From Halomonas sp. ML-15 (GTDB lineage: Bacteria > Pseudomonadota > Gammaproteobacteria > Pseudomonadales > Halomonadaceae), in NCBI RefSeq assembly GCF_014779595.1, contig NZ_JACXZT010000019.1, positions 742,945-806,944 on the forward strand: 64,000 nucleotides of DNA. Direction: 5' to 3'. Within the stretch, counting starts at the first letter, position 1. The number at the start of each line of letters is the position of its first letter. The notes beneath the pieces are model-generated. The model ran no database searches and was not told where the DNA came from. It saw nothing but the letters and a program-made list of their open reading frames with translations. The position numbers and the translations under genes were made by a program. This document shows, piece by piece, positions 45,521-55,122 of the stretch.

Positions 45521-46495
45521 TCAGGCGGTTGCTGCGGCGTCCTCTGTCACCTCGGCGGCGGGCTGAGCCTGAGGATGCCACGGCTGGATGGTTGGCATGT
45601 TCCCGATTTGCATGCGCTCGACGACGAAGTCGACGAAGGTGCGCACCTTGGGAGATATCAGTCGGCCTCCAGGGAAGACCGCATTGAGTTCAACTTCAGG
45701 CCCCTCCCAACCCTCCAGCACCCGCTGCAGTCGCTGCTCATCCGGCCCCAGGCAGGCGACGATCTCGCTGGTCAACATCAACCCTTGCCCCTCGACGAGG
45801 AGCCCGCGTAGCACAAAGGGGTCGTTGGCGACGGCAATCGGATCGATCTCGACCTCCTCCTGGCGCGCCCCTTTGCGCAGCTGCCACAGATAGCGCTGGC
45901 CGCGCTGGTCGGTGGACTTGGCCAGGGCGGGGTGGCGAGCCAGATCTGCTGGCTCGGTTGGTTCTCCGTGCAGGGCGATATAGCTGTCGCTGGCATAGAC
46001 AAAAGAGCGAAAACGCGCCAGAGGACGAGCGATCAAACTCGAATCCGGTAGCGGACCGACCCGTAAGGCAACGTCGATCTGATTCGTGACCAGATCAAGG
46101 CGATCATTGGATAGCACCATATCGATGCGCACCTGGGGATAGCGCTCGCGAAACTCGCGTATTAAATCTGAGGTGAACTCGGTACACATGGTAAAGGGCG
46201 CCGTGACCCGCAACCAGCCACGCGGGCTATCTTCCAAACGCTGGACGGCGTTCGCGGCCTGGTCCAGATCCTGGGCGATGCGATTGCAGTATTCAAAGTA
46301 AACGGCACCGGCCTCGGTAAGGCTAAGATTGCGCGTGGTGCGGTGCAGCAGACGGGCACCCAGTCGCTCCTCAAGCCCTTGTACCTTGCGGCTCACTGTT
46401 GTCTTGGAAAGGTGTAACTGCTTGGCCGCGGCAATGAAGCTGCCCTGGTCCACGACCTTGGCAAAGATCAGGGCGTCATTGAGGTCTTGTAGCAT
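45521..46495 (-). CDS. LysR family regulator, divergent from RND pump
   Basis: 324 residues. N-terminal wHTH (LNDALIFAKVVDQGSFIAAAKQL, SKTTVSRKVQGLEERLG), then the co-inducer domain (RLDLVTNQIDVALRVGPL). Divergent from the efflux operon with a 301-base gap, so it probably controls it, in the manner of MexT/MexEF-OprN or BpeT. Ligand not readable. Confidence 0.8.
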   Translation of the reverse strand: MLQDLNDALIFAKVVDQGSFIAAAKQLHLSKTTVSRKVQGLEERLGARLLHRTTRNLSLTEAGAVYFEYCNRIAQDLDQAANAVQRLEDSPRGWLRVTAPFTMCTEFTSDLIREFRERYPQVRIDMVLSNDRLDLVTNQIDVALRVGPLPDSSLIARPLARFRSFVYASDSYIALHGEPTEPADLARHPALAKSTDQRGQRYLWQLRKGARQEEVEIDPIAVANDPFVLRGLLVEGQGLMLTSEIVACLGPDEQRLQRVLEGWEGPEVELNAVFPGGRLISPKVRTFVDFVVERMQIGNMPTIQPWHPQAQPAAEVTEDAAATA

Positions 46496-46569
46496 GATTG
46501 TTGTCCTGTGCCGTGCGAGCAGTGGGTAGTCAACACTACAGGAAGAAGGACGTGGATGGCTGCACGGAC

Positions 46570-46591
46570 ACTATCCCGTCAACGGGACAGT
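46570..46591. promoter_or_regulatory. Inverted repeat in LysR-RND intergenic region
   Basis: ACTATCCCGT-CA-ACGGGACAGT: 9 of 10 arm positions pair. It is the strongest symmetry in the 301-base gap 46496-46796 and a likely LysR operator; the rest of the gap should hold the two promoters. Confidence 0.55.
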
Positions 46592-46796
46592 ATTTCCCTC
46601 TCAACCCGACTAATCAAGTAACCGGCAAGACTATATCGTGGCAGTCGGCAAAGTTCGTCGTTGTCGATTAGGGATGCTGGCAAACGAAATGCATAGCCTT
46701 AGTTAAAAAATAAAGGACATAAGTCACAGCGAGTCGATTACCGGCCAGGGCTTATAGCGACGCTGCAAACGGCTACTCGGGATTGGGAGAGGAACA

Positions 46797-47999
46797 ATGA
46801 ACGTCCACAAGATGTTCGGGAGTCGGCGATATCTAATGGTTATCACCATAGTCGCCGGGCTCTTCGTTTTGACGGGATGCGACAGTCAGGCCGATGACCA
46901 GGCTGACGCGGGGCAGGGGCCACCACCGCCCCAGGTCAGCGTGGCTCAGGTGCTGGTCGAGGATGTCGAACTGTGGGACGAATTCACCGGCCGTATCGAA
47001 GCGGTGGAAAGCGTCGATCTGCGCCCCCGCGTATCGGGCTACATCGACAGCATTCATTACACCGAGGGCCAGGAGGTCGAGAAGGGCGACGTTCTGTTCA
47101 CCATCGACCCGCGGCCCTATCGCGCCGAACTGGAGCGCGCTGAGGCCGAGCTACAGCGGGCTCGAGCCCGGGCCGACCTGGCCCGCAGCGAGGCCGCTCG
47201 AGCCGAGACGCTGGCGCAGAGTCGCTCGATCTCCCGCGAGGAGCTGGATCAGCGCCGCGCAGCGGCGGCCACGGCGGGGGCCGATATCCTGGCCGCCCAG
47301 GCCAGTGCTGAAACCGCCCGGCTCAATATGGCGTTCACCGAGGTGCGTGCGCCTATTGGGGGGCGCACCGGCCGGGCGCTGGTCACACCGGGGAACCTGG
47401 TCTCGGATGCCACGCCGCTGACCCGCATCGTCGCCCTGGAGCAGGTGCACGTGCACTTCCATAGCGACGAGCAGGCCTATCTGCGCTATGAGGCCATGTC
47501 GCGCAACGGCGAGCGTGAGAACTTCCGCGGTGCGAGCTTTCCGGTGCGCGTCGGCCTGGCCAACGATATCGGCTACCCCTACCGCGGCGACGTCGATTTC
47601 GTCGATAACCGCCTCGATGCCGAGGCCGGCACTATCCTGACCCGCGCCGTTCTCGACAACAGCGAGGGGCGCTTCGCTCCCGGCATGTATGCCCGCGTGC
47701 AGCTGCTGGCGGGAAACGCCGATAACAGTCTGCTGATCGATGACAAGGCGGTGCTCACCGACCAGGACCGCAAGTATGTCTATGTGGTCGACGACGAGGG
47801 CCGGGCCATGCGCCGCGACGTGCAGCTCGGCCGCATGATCGACGGGCTTCGGATGGTGGCGGATGGCCTGGAGCCGACAGACCAGGTGGTGGTCAATGGC
47901 GCCCAGCGCATCTTCTACCCAGGCATGCCGGTGGCGGCGGAGAGCGTCGATATGCGCGGCTCGGACGCCACTGCCGCTGAGGTCGCCGCCATACGCTGA
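46797..47999 (+). CDS. RND efflux periplasmic adaptor (MexE/AcrA type)
   Basis: 400 residues; AGAGGAAC upstream. Lipoprotein signal with lipobox LFVLTGC, then the adaptor core: ELWDEFTGRIEAVESVDLRPRVSGYI, long alpha-hairpin (LERAEAELQRARARADLARSEAA), and beta-barrel. Links the inner RND pump to the outer channel. The ELWDEFTGRIEA form is common in MexE-like adaptors. Confidence 0.92.
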   Translation: MNVHKMFGSRRYLMVITIVAGLFVLTGCDSQADDQADAGQGPPPPQVSVAQVLVEDVELWDEFTGRIEAVESVDLRPRVSGYIDSIHYTEGQEVEKGDVLFTIDPRPYRAELERAEAELQRARARADLARSEAARAETLAQSRSISREELDQRRAAAATAGADILAAQASAETARLNMAFTEVRAPIGGRTGRALVTPGNLVSDATPLTRIVALEQVHVHFHSDEQAYLRYEAMSRNGERENFRGASFPVRVGLANDIGYPYRGDVDFVDNRLDAEAGTILTRAVLDNSEGRFAPGMYARVQLLAGNADNSLLIDDKAVLTDQDRKYVYVVDDEGRAMRRDVQLGRMIDGLRMVADGLEPTDQVVVNGAQRIFYPGMPVAAESVDMRGSDATAAEVAAIR

Positions 48000-48085
48000 G
48001 CACGCCTGACTCCAGCAATACCCAATAACCCTGAACGCTGTTCTCGGGGCGGGCGCCTTTGCCCGCCCCGCAAGGGAGTCTTGTC

Positions 48086-51000
48086 ATGAATTTCGCCAAA
48101 TTCTTCGTCGACCGGCCGATCTTCGCCGCGGTGCTGTCGATCCTGATCTTTATCGCCGGCGCCATCGCCATTCCGCTGCTGCCGATCAGCGAATACCCCG
48201 ATGTGGTGCCGCCCACCGTCCAGGTACGGGCCGTCTATCCCGGCGCCAACCCCAGCGAGATCGCCGAGACGGTGGCCACGCCACTGGAGGAGGCGATTAC
48301 CGGGGTCGAGAATCTGATGTACATGAAGTCGGTGGCCGGCTCCGACGGGGTATTGGCGATGACGCTGACCTTTCGCCCTGGCACCGACCCGGACGAGGCT
48401 CAGGTCCAGGTACAAAACCGCGTCAGCCAGGCAGAGGCGCGTCTGCCCGAGGCGGTGCGCCGCCAAGGGGTGACCACCGACAAGCAGTCCCCGGACCTGA
48501 CCATGGTGCCGCAGCTGATCTCCCCCGACGGCCGCTACGACAGCACCTACCTGCGCAACTACGCGGCGCTGCATGTGCGCGACGAGCTGTCGCGCCTGGA
48601 GGGGGTGGGGCAGGCGATGCTGTTCGGTGCCGGCGACTACGCCATGCGGGTGTGGATCGACCCGGACCGTGCCGCTGCCCGGGGGCTGACCGCCGGCGAT
48701 ATCCTGGCGGCGATCCGCGAGCAGAACGTGCAGGTTTCGGCCGGCCAGCTCGGCGCGCCCCCTACGCCAGAGACCTCGGACTTCCTGATCTCGATCAACG
48801 CCCAGGGGCGGCTGTCCAGCGAGGAGGAGTTCGGCAATATCGTGGTCAGGGCCGGTAATGACGGTCAGATCACCTATCTCTCCGACGTGGCGCGCATCGA
48901 ACTCGGCGCCGCGGAGTATTCGCTGCGTTCGCTGCTCGACAACCAGCAGGCGGTGGCCATCGGTATCTTCCAGGCGCCAGGCTCCAACGCCATTGCGCTC
49001 TCCGATGCGGTGCGCGACAAGATGGACGAGCTGGCCGAACGCTTCCCCGAAGGCGTGGAGCACGAGATCGTCTACGACCCCACGGTGTTCGTGCGCGACT
49101 CGATCGAGTCGGTGATCAAGACCCTGCTCGAGGCGGTGCTGCTGGTGGTACTGGTGGTCACGCTGTTTCTGCAGACCTGGCGGGCGTCGATCATCCCCCT
49201 GCTGGCGGTGCCGGTATCCATCGTCGGTACCTTCGCCGTGCTCTATCTGCTCGGTTTCTCGATCAATACCCTGACCCTGTTCGGTCTGGTGCTGGCCATC
49301 GGCATCGTGGTCGACGACGCCATCGTGGTGGTGGAGAACGTCGAGCGCAATATCGAGGAGGGGCTCGCGCCGCTGGCGGCGGCCCACCAGGCGATGCGCG
49401 AGGTGAGCGGGCCGATCATCGCCATCTCGATAGTGCTGTGCGCGGTGTTCGTACCGATGGCCTTCCTCGAGGGCGTCACCGGCCAGTTCTATCGCCAGTT
49501 CGCGGTGACCATCGCCATCTCCACGGTGATTTCGGCGATCAACTCGCTGACGCTGTCGCCGGCGCTTGCCGCGCTGCTGCTCAAGCCCCACGACGCGCCC
49601 AAGGACCGCCTGTCGCGGGGGATCGATTTCCTCTTCGGTTGGCTGTTCCGCCCCTTCAACCGCTTCTTCAACGCCAGCTCAAAACGCTATCAGCGTGGCG
49701 TGGCGCGCAGCCTGCGTCGGCGGGGGGCGGTATTTGCCGTCTATGCGCTGCTGCTTGCCGCCACCGGGCTGATGTTCCAGGCGGTGCCCGGCGGCTTCAT
49801 TCCCACCCAGGACAAGATGTACCTGATCGGCGGTGCCAAGCTGCCGGAGGGCGCCTCGCTGGATCGTACCGAAGCGGTGATCCGGCGTATGACCGAGATC
49901 GCCCTGGATACCGAGGGGGTCGAGGCTGCCGTGGCATTCCCGGGGCTCAACCCGCTGCAGTTCACCAACACGCCCAACTCCGGCACGGTGTTCTTCGGCC
50001 TCGAGCCGTTCGGCGACCGTAAGCGCAGCGCCGAGGAGATCAATGCCGAACTCAACGGCAAGTTCGCGGCGCTGCAGGAGGCCTTCACCTTCGCCTTCAT
50101 GCCGCCGGCGATCCTCGGGCTCGGCTCCGGCTCGGGCTTCTCGCTGTTCTTGCAGGACCGTGCCAATCTGGGCTACGGCGAATTGCAGGAGGCGGTCAAT
50201 ACCCTCAGCGGTGCGCTGATGCAGACGCCGGGCATGGGCTATCCGATCTCCTCCTACCAGTCCAACGTGCCGCAGCTGGACCTGCACGTCGACCGGGTCA
50301 AGGCCAAGACCCAGGGCGTGGCGCTGACCGACCTGTTCGAGACCCTGCAGGTCTACCTCGGCTCGGCCTATGTCAACGACTTCAACCGCTTCGGCCGCAC
50401 CTGGCAGGTGATCGCCCAGGCCGACGGCGACTACCGCATGGATGCCGAGAATATCGGCCGTCTGCGCACCCGCAACGAGTACGGCGAGATGGTGCCGATC
50501 GGCAGCATGATCCGCGTCGACCAGACCTTCGGTCCCGACCCGGTGATCCGCTACAATGGCTATCCCGCCGCCGACCTGCTGGGCGAGTCCGACCCGCGCA
50601 TCCTCTCTTCCAGCCAGGCCCTGGCGGTGGTCGAGGGGCTGGCGCCGGGGGTGCTGCCGGCGGGCATTAGCTTCGAATGGAGCGACCTGAGCTATCAGCA
50701 GGTCAACCAGGGCGGTGCGGCGTTGATCGTGTTCCCGCTCGCCATCCTGCTGGTGTTCCTAGCGCTGGCGGCCCTCTACGAGAGCTGGACCTTGCCGCTG
50801 GCGGTAATCCTGATCGTGCCGATGTGCATGCTCTCGGCGCTGATCGGCGTACGCCTGACCGGGGGCGACAGCAACATCTTCGTGCAGGTGGGGCTGGTGG
50901 TGCTTATCGGGCTGGCGTGCAAGAACGCCATCCTGATCGTCGAGTTCGCCCGCGAGCTGGAGATGCAGGGGCGCGGTATCGTCGAGGCGGCACTGGAGGC

Positions 51001-51262
51001 GTGCCGTCTGCGTCTGCGGCCGATCATCATGACCTCGATCACCTTCACTGCGGCGGTGGTGCCGCTGATGCTGGCCGGCGGCGCCGGTGCCGAAGTGCGC
51101 CAGGCGCTGGGCACGGCGGTATTCGCAGGAATGATTGGCGTGACCCTGTTCGGCCTGTTCCTGACCCCGGTGTTCTACGTCGCCCTGCGCAAGCTGGTCA
51201 CGCGCCACCGCCCGATGCCCGAGGGCTCCACCCTGCCGCTGGAGGGCGACTATCGTGCGTAA
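48086..51262 (+). CDS. RND multidrug efflux pump, inner membrane (HAE1 type)
   Basis: 1,058 residues from ATG 48086, AAGGGAG upstream. AcrB-like: TM1 FFVDRPIFAAVLSILIFIAG, GLVLAIGIVVDDAIVVVENVERN in TM4 with the Asp pair used for proton transfer (also the later LVVLIGLACKNAILIVEF, Lys of the relay), and the two large periplasmic loops. Exports hydrophobic drugs with the flanking adaptor and outer membrane protein. Confidence 0.95.
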   Translation: MNFAKFFVDRPIFAAVLSILIFIAGAIAIPLLPISEYPDVVPPTVQVRAVYPGANPSEIAETVATPLEEAITGVENLMYMKSVAGSDGVLAMTLTFRPGTDPDEAQVQVQNRVSQAEARLPEAVRRQGVTTDKQSPDLTMVPQLISPDGRYDSTYLRNYAALHVRDELSRLEGVGQAMLFGAGDYAMRVWIDPDRAAARGLTAGDILAAIREQNVQVSAGQLGAPPTPETSDFLISINAQGRLSSEEEFGNIVVRAGNDGQITYLSDVARIELGAAEYSLRSLLDNQQAVAIGIFQAPGSNAIALSDAVRDKMDELAERFPEGVEHEIVYDPTVFVRDSIESVIKTLLEAVLLVVLVVTLFLQTWRASIIPLLAVPVSIVGTFAVLYLLGFSINTLTLFGLVLAIGIVVDDAIVVVENVERNIEEGLAPLAAAHQAMREVSGPIIAISIVLCAVFVPMAFLEGVTGQFYRQFAVTIAISTVISAINSLTLSPALAALLLKPHDAPKDRLSRGIDFLFGWLFRPFNRFFNASSKRYQRGVARSLRRRGAVFAVYALLLAATGLMFQAVPGGFIPTQDKMYLIGGAKLPEGASLDRTEAVIRRMTEIALDTEGVEAAVAFPGLNPLQFTNTPNSGTVFFGLEPFGDRKRSAEEINAELNGKFAALQEAFTFAFMPPAILGLGSGSGFSLFLQDRANLGYGELQEAVNTLSGALMQTPGMGYPISSYQSNVPQLDLHVDRVKAKTQGVALTDLFETLQVYLGSAYVNDFNRFGRTWQVIAQADGDYRMDAENIGRLRTRNEYGEMVPIGSMIRVDQTFGPDPVIRYNGYPAADLLGESDPRILSSSQALAVVEGLAPGVLPAGISFEWSDLSYQQVNQGGAALIVFPLAILLVFLALAALYESWTLPLAVILIVPMCMLSALIGVRLTGGDSNIFVQVGLVVLIGLACKNAILIVEFARELEMQGRGIVEAALEACRLRLRPIIMTSITFTAAVVPLMLAGGAGAEVRQALGTAVFAGMIGVTLFGLFLTPVFYVALRKLVTRHRPMPEGSTLPLEGDYRA

Positions 51263-52658
51263 TCTGCTGCTGATTCCCTTGCTGCTGATCCTCACCGCCT
51301 GCGCCGTGGGGCCCGACTACCGCGCGCCGGCGCTTCCGGAACCACAAGCGCTGGTGCGCGCCGAGGCTGCGCTGGTCAGCGCCGAGCCGGTGGAGGTCGA
51401 CTTCTGGCAAGGCTTCGAGGACCCTTTGCTGACCCAGTTGGTGGAGGAGGCCCTGAGCGCCAACCACGACCTGCGCATCGGCCTGGCGCGCTACGACCGC
51501 AGCCGTGCGCTGCTGCGCCAGAGCCACCAGGATCTGGGGCCGAGCGTGAACGCCCAGGGCGGTGCGGCTTACCAGCGCTTGAGTGCCGACCAGATGCCCG
51601 GGAGCTCACGCTCGGATCGCGACACCGAGAGCTTCGATGCCGGCGTGACGGCGTTCTGGGAGCTGGACTTCTTCGGTCGCGTGCGGCGTAACGTGGAGGC
51701 CCAGCGGGCCGAGGCCGAGGCCAGCAGCGCCGATCTGCGCGCCCTGCAGGTGGTGGTGGTCGGCGAGCTGGTCGACCACTACTTCCAGCTGCGCGGGTTG
51801 CAGGAGCAGCTGCGGGTGGCCCGGGCCAACGCCGAGAATCAGCGCGAGTCGCTGGCGCTGGTGAATGCGCGTCTGGAGGCGGGGCGCGGCACCGACTTCG
51901 ATAGCGTGCGCGCCAGGGCGCAGCTGGAGAATACCCTGTCGCGCATTCCCGCCCTGGAAGGGGAGGTGGCGGCGCGGGTTCATCGCATCGCCGTGTTGAG
52001 CGGCAAGGAGCCCGGCGCTTTGGTCTCCCTGCTGGAACAGCCGGTGTCACTGCCCGCGCTGCCGGCACGGGTCGCGACCGGCCTGCCGGGCGACCTGCTG
52101 CGTCGGCGTCCCGATATCGCTGCCGCGGAGCGCCGTCTCGAGGTGGCCAGCGCGCGCATCGGTGTCGCCACCGCCGATCTCTACCCGCGCTTCACCCTGA
52201 GTGGGCTGCTGGGTACCCAGGCGGCCAGCACGGGTGACCTGTTGGGACGCGATGGCGAGACGCGGCTAGTGGCGCTGGGGGTGGATTGGTCGTTTCTCGA
52301 TCAGGGGCGGGTGCGGGCCCGGATGGCCGCCGCCGAGGCCGATGCCGAGGCCAACCTGGCGCACTACGAGCAGACGATCCTGCTGGCATTGGAGGAGACC
52401 GAGACCGCCCTGGCACGCTACGCCCAGGCGCTGCGTGAACGCGAGCATCTGGTCGACGCCGCCGAGGCCAGTGCCGAGGCGGCGCGCCAGGCCCGAGTGC
52501 GCTTCGAGGTCGGCGTGATCGATTTCCTGGAGGTCATCGACGCCGAACGCTCGGTGCTGGACGCGGAGGATAGCCTGGCACGTAGCCATACCCGCTCGGC
52601 CACCGCCCTGGTGGGGCTCTATCGCGCGCTGGCCGGTGGCTGGCCGGGCAGCGCCTGA
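51255..52658 (+). CDS. Outer membrane efflux protein (NodT/OprM family lipoprotein)
   Basis: 467 residues, overlapping the pump gene by 8 bases. Lipobox LLLILTACAVGPDYRAP, then TolC-like helical repeats (YQRLSADQMPG, FWELDFFGRVRRNVEAQRA and the second-half copy LYPRFTLSGLLGTQAA). Outer channel of the tripartite pump. Confidence 0.92.
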   Translation: MRNLLLIPLLLILTACAVGPDYRAPALPEPQALVRAEAALVSAEPVEVDFWQGFEDPLLTQLVEEALSANHDLRIGLARYDRSRALLRQSHQDLGPSVNAQGGAAYQRLSADQMPGSSRSDRDTESFDAGVTAFWELDFFGRVRRNVEAQRAEAEASSADLRALQVVVVGELVDHYFQLRGLQEQLRVARANAENQRESLALVNARLEAGRGTDFDSVRARAQLENTLSRIPALEGEVAARVHRIAVLSGKEPGALVSLLEQPVSLPALPARVATGLPGDLLRRRPDIAAAERRLEVASARIGVATADLYPRFTLSGLLGTQAASTGDLLGRDGETRLVALGVDWSFLDQGRVRARMAAAEADAEANLAHYEQTILLALEETETALARYAQALREREHLVDAAEASAEAARQARVRFEVGVIDFLEVIDAERSVLDAEDSLARSHTRSATALVGLYRALAGGWPGSA

Positions 52659-52692
52659 TCGTCACCCAACAGCTCTGTGCGGCGACTGTCCG

Positions 52693-53442
52693 TCAGGGTC
52701 GCCAGTACAGCGGATGCTCCGCCTTCAGCACGCCTTGCTCATCCCAGTCTTGCCAGCCGCTGAAGGGGATGGGCTTGGCCTCTTCGAGTCGTCCAAGGCG
52801 CTCCGCCCAGGCCTGCTTGGCGTGTTCGATATGCTCGCGGAACTCGCCCTCGGCCTGATAGCTGAGCCCGCCGCCCTGGACGCCGTATACCACCTGCGGT
52901 GGCAGCACCTCCAGGCCTAGGTAGTAGAGCGAACAGTGGGTTGGCCACATCAGCGCGGCCATATCCCCACCGCGCCCGTGGCGAGTGAAGGCCTCCGTGG
53001 GAGAGCCGGTGGTCACCAGACAGAGCGCCCGCTTGCCCACCAGGCGGCCGCGGTCGTAGCGCATGCTGCCGGAGTAGAGCCCGCCGTAGACCATCACCCG
53101 GTCGAACCAGCCCTTGAGCATGGCCGGCAGGCCGTGCCACCACAGCGGGAACTGCAGAATGATCAGATCGGCGCGCTCGAGCCGGGCAATCTCGCGCTGC
53201 ACGTCGTCTGGCAGGGTCTGTTGGTTGAAGGCGTGGCGCTGCTCGGTGAGCGGCGCGAAGACCGTATGCTCGGCGCGTTGCGGGTAGTGGCTGGGCCGCT
53301 CCACCGGATCGAAGCCCTCGGCGTAGAGGTCCGAGACCTCCACGCGATGACCCAGCCCCTCCAGCGACCGCACCGCGATCTCCTTCATGGCGCCGTTGAA
53401 GGAGCGCGGTTCGGGGTGACAGAAAACGATCAGCACGTTCAT
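52693..53442 (-). CDS. NAD(P)H quinone reductase, flavodoxin-like (NQO family)
   Basis: 249 residues. Flavodoxin-like fold: MNVLIVFCHPEPRSFNGAM (FMN/FAD phosphate loop), LERADLIILQFPLWWHGLPAMLKGWFDRV and YGGLYSGSMRYDRGRL, the NQO1/YcaK signature. Two-electron reduction of quinones. Divergent from a LysR gene with a 97-base gap. Confidence 0.88.
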   Translation of the reverse strand: MNVLIVFCHPEPRSFNGAMKEIAVRSLEGLGHRVEVSDLYAEGFDPVERPSHYPQRAEHTVFAPLTEQRHAFNQQTLPDDVQREIARLERADLIILQFPLWWHGLPAMLKGWFDRVMVYGGLYSGSMRYDRGRLVGKRALCLVTTGSPTEAFTRHGRGGDMAALMWPTHCSLYYLGLEVLPPQVVYGVQGGGLSYQAEGEFREHIEHAKQAWAERLGRLEEAKPIPFSGWQDWDEQGVLKAEHPLYWRP

Positions 53443-53539
53443 GGGCGGAGACCTCTGATGGGATGTGTATGCTCAGGCCTCCGAAGCTATGCTGTTCATT
53501 TATGATCTAACATTCCCTTTTCATGAGAAGTAACTTTGC

Positions 53540-54412
53540 ATGAATGAACAGCTGCAGTGGGATGACCTGAGGGTGATCCTGGCGATCACCTCGGCAGGTT
53601 CGTTAGCGGGGGGCGCACGCCGCATGGGTGCCAGTCACGCCACGCTGTTTCGGCGGCTGAATGCCATCGAGGGGCGCCTGGGCGTCAGGCTCTTCGAGCG
53701 CTCACGCACGGGCTATGCCGCGACGGCGGCGGGCGAAGAGCTGGCGGCGGCGGCGAAGCGGGTCGAGGCGGAAGTGCTGGGCGTCGAGCGCCGTGTGATA
53801 GGGCGCGATCTGCGCCTGTCCGGGGTGGTGCGGGTCACCACCACGGATACCCTGCTGATGGGGTTGCTGTCGCCGATCTTCGCCGACTTCCAGAGTGCGC
53901 ATCCTGAGATCGTGCTCGAGGTGGCGGTCTCCAATCAGCTGTTCAATCTTTCCCAGCGTGATGCCGACGTAGCGGTGCGGCCCTCGGCCACGCCGCCGGA
54001 GCACTTGGTTGGTCGCCCGGTGGGGCGTATTGCCCAGGCGGTCTATGCCCGTGCCGGAGCGGCGTCAGATAACTGGGTCGGACCGGACCGTCACCTGGGC
54101 TATACCGCGCTCGATTCCTGCATGCAAGCAAACGGCGCTGATGCCAACTGCCGCTATCGCGTCGACACCATGCTCGGCATGTTGGCCGCGGCCCGCGATG
54201 GGCTAGGGCGGGCCGTACTGCCGTGCTACCTCGCTGATAGCGACCCGGCGCTGACACGCATTGGCGAAGCGATTCCCGAGCTTGCCACCGACCTGTGGCT
54301 GTTGACCCATCCCGACCTGCGGCGGGTGGCGCGTATTCGTGCCTTTATGACCTTTGTGGCCGAGGCGCTGGCGGAGCGAACTTCACGACTGACCGGCAAG
54401 TATGGCGATTGA
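53540..54412 (+). CDS. LysR family regulator next to quinone reductase
   Basis: 290 residues. wHTH (QWDDLRVILAITSAGSLAGGA, HATLFRRLNAIEGRLGVRLF), the usual LysR co-inducer domain (FADFQSAHPEIVLEVAVSNQ). Divergent from the NQO gene, which it probably controls. The gap 53443-53539 holds their promoters; I see no strong operator. Confidence 0.85.
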   Translation: MNEQLQWDDLRVILAITSAGSLAGGARRMGASHATLFRRLNAIEGRLGVRLFERSRTGYAATAAGEELAAAAKRVEAEVLGVERRVIGRDLRLSGVVRVTTTDTLLMGLLSPIFADFQSAHPEIVLEVAVSNQLFNLSQRDADVAVRPSATPPEHLVGRPVGRIAQAVYARAGAASDNWVGPDRHLGYTALDSCMQANGADANCRYRVDTMLGMLAAARDGLGRAVLPCYLADSDPALTRIGEAIPELATDLWLLTHPDLRRVARIRAFMTFVAEALAERTSRLTGKYGD

Positions 54413-54515
54413 CGCCTCGCCTCTCCGCTAGCGCCTGGGGGCATCTCTGGATATGGCCGTGGTCAGGCCGTGCTGCCACACTGGGAGGCCATCATTCACG
54501 AAAGGAGTCGTCCGT

Positions 54516-55106
54516 ATGTTGTTTGGCTATCGACGTATTTGGCGCTGTCATGTCGCCGGCATTGTCGCCTTGTTGCTGCTCGCTGGGTGTCAGACTCAAC
54601 CGCCGCTACCGCCGGAGCAGGATCAACTCGCCATCGACCATATGCTGCAACGGGTCGATGAACGTCTCGAGGTGGCGCCGTTGGTGGCGCAGTCGAAGTG
54701 GAACTCCGGTGCGGCCATCGAGGCGCCGGAACGCGAAGCGCAGATCCTCGAGTCGGTAGCGGAGGAGGCCGTTGCCGCAGGGATCGACGAAGCGTTCGCG
54801 CGAGAGTTCTTCCAGCAGCAGTTCGAGGCCAGCAAGCAGATTCAGCGGCGGCTTCATCTACAGTGGACTCAGGAGGGACGGCCACCCTTCGACTCGCCAC
54901 CGGATCTCGGCGAGGAGGTGCGCCCAGTACTCGACCGCCTGACGCCGCAGCTGATCGAGTCGCTGTCCGAGATGCAGCGTATTGCCGAGGTCGAGGGGGC
55001 GGGCCACTACCTGCGTCAGCGTGCCGAGGTGCTGGTCAGTGATGATTTCGACGGCGAGCCGCGTAGCGTGGCGCTGCAGCCGCTGATGGACAGGATGACA
55101 CGCTAA
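54516..55106 (+). CDS. Secreted chorismate mutase (AroQ-gamma) with lipobox
   Basis: 196 residues from ATG 54516 behind AAAGGAG. VALLLLAGC is a lipoprotein signal ending in the modified Cys. AKWNSGxAI-like SKWNSGAAIEAPEREAQIL and EFFQQQFEASKQIQRRLH match the active-site helices of periplasmic AroQ-gamma (*AroQ). It converts chorismate to prephenate outside the cytoplasm; why bacteria do this is unsettled. A lipid-anchored form is unusual, as most family members are soluble. Confidence 0.8.
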   Translation: MLFGYRRIWRCHVAGIVALLLLAGCQTQPPLPPEQDQLAIDHMLQRVDERLEVAPLVAQSKWNSGAAIEAPEREAQILESVAEEAVAAGIDEAFAREFFQQQFEASKQIQRRLHLQWTQEGRPPFDSPPDLGEEVRPVLDRLTPQLIESLSEMQRIAEVEGAGHYLRQRAEVLVSDDFDGEPRSVALQPLMDRMTR

Positions 55107-55122
55107 GAGCCCGCAGAGGGCC

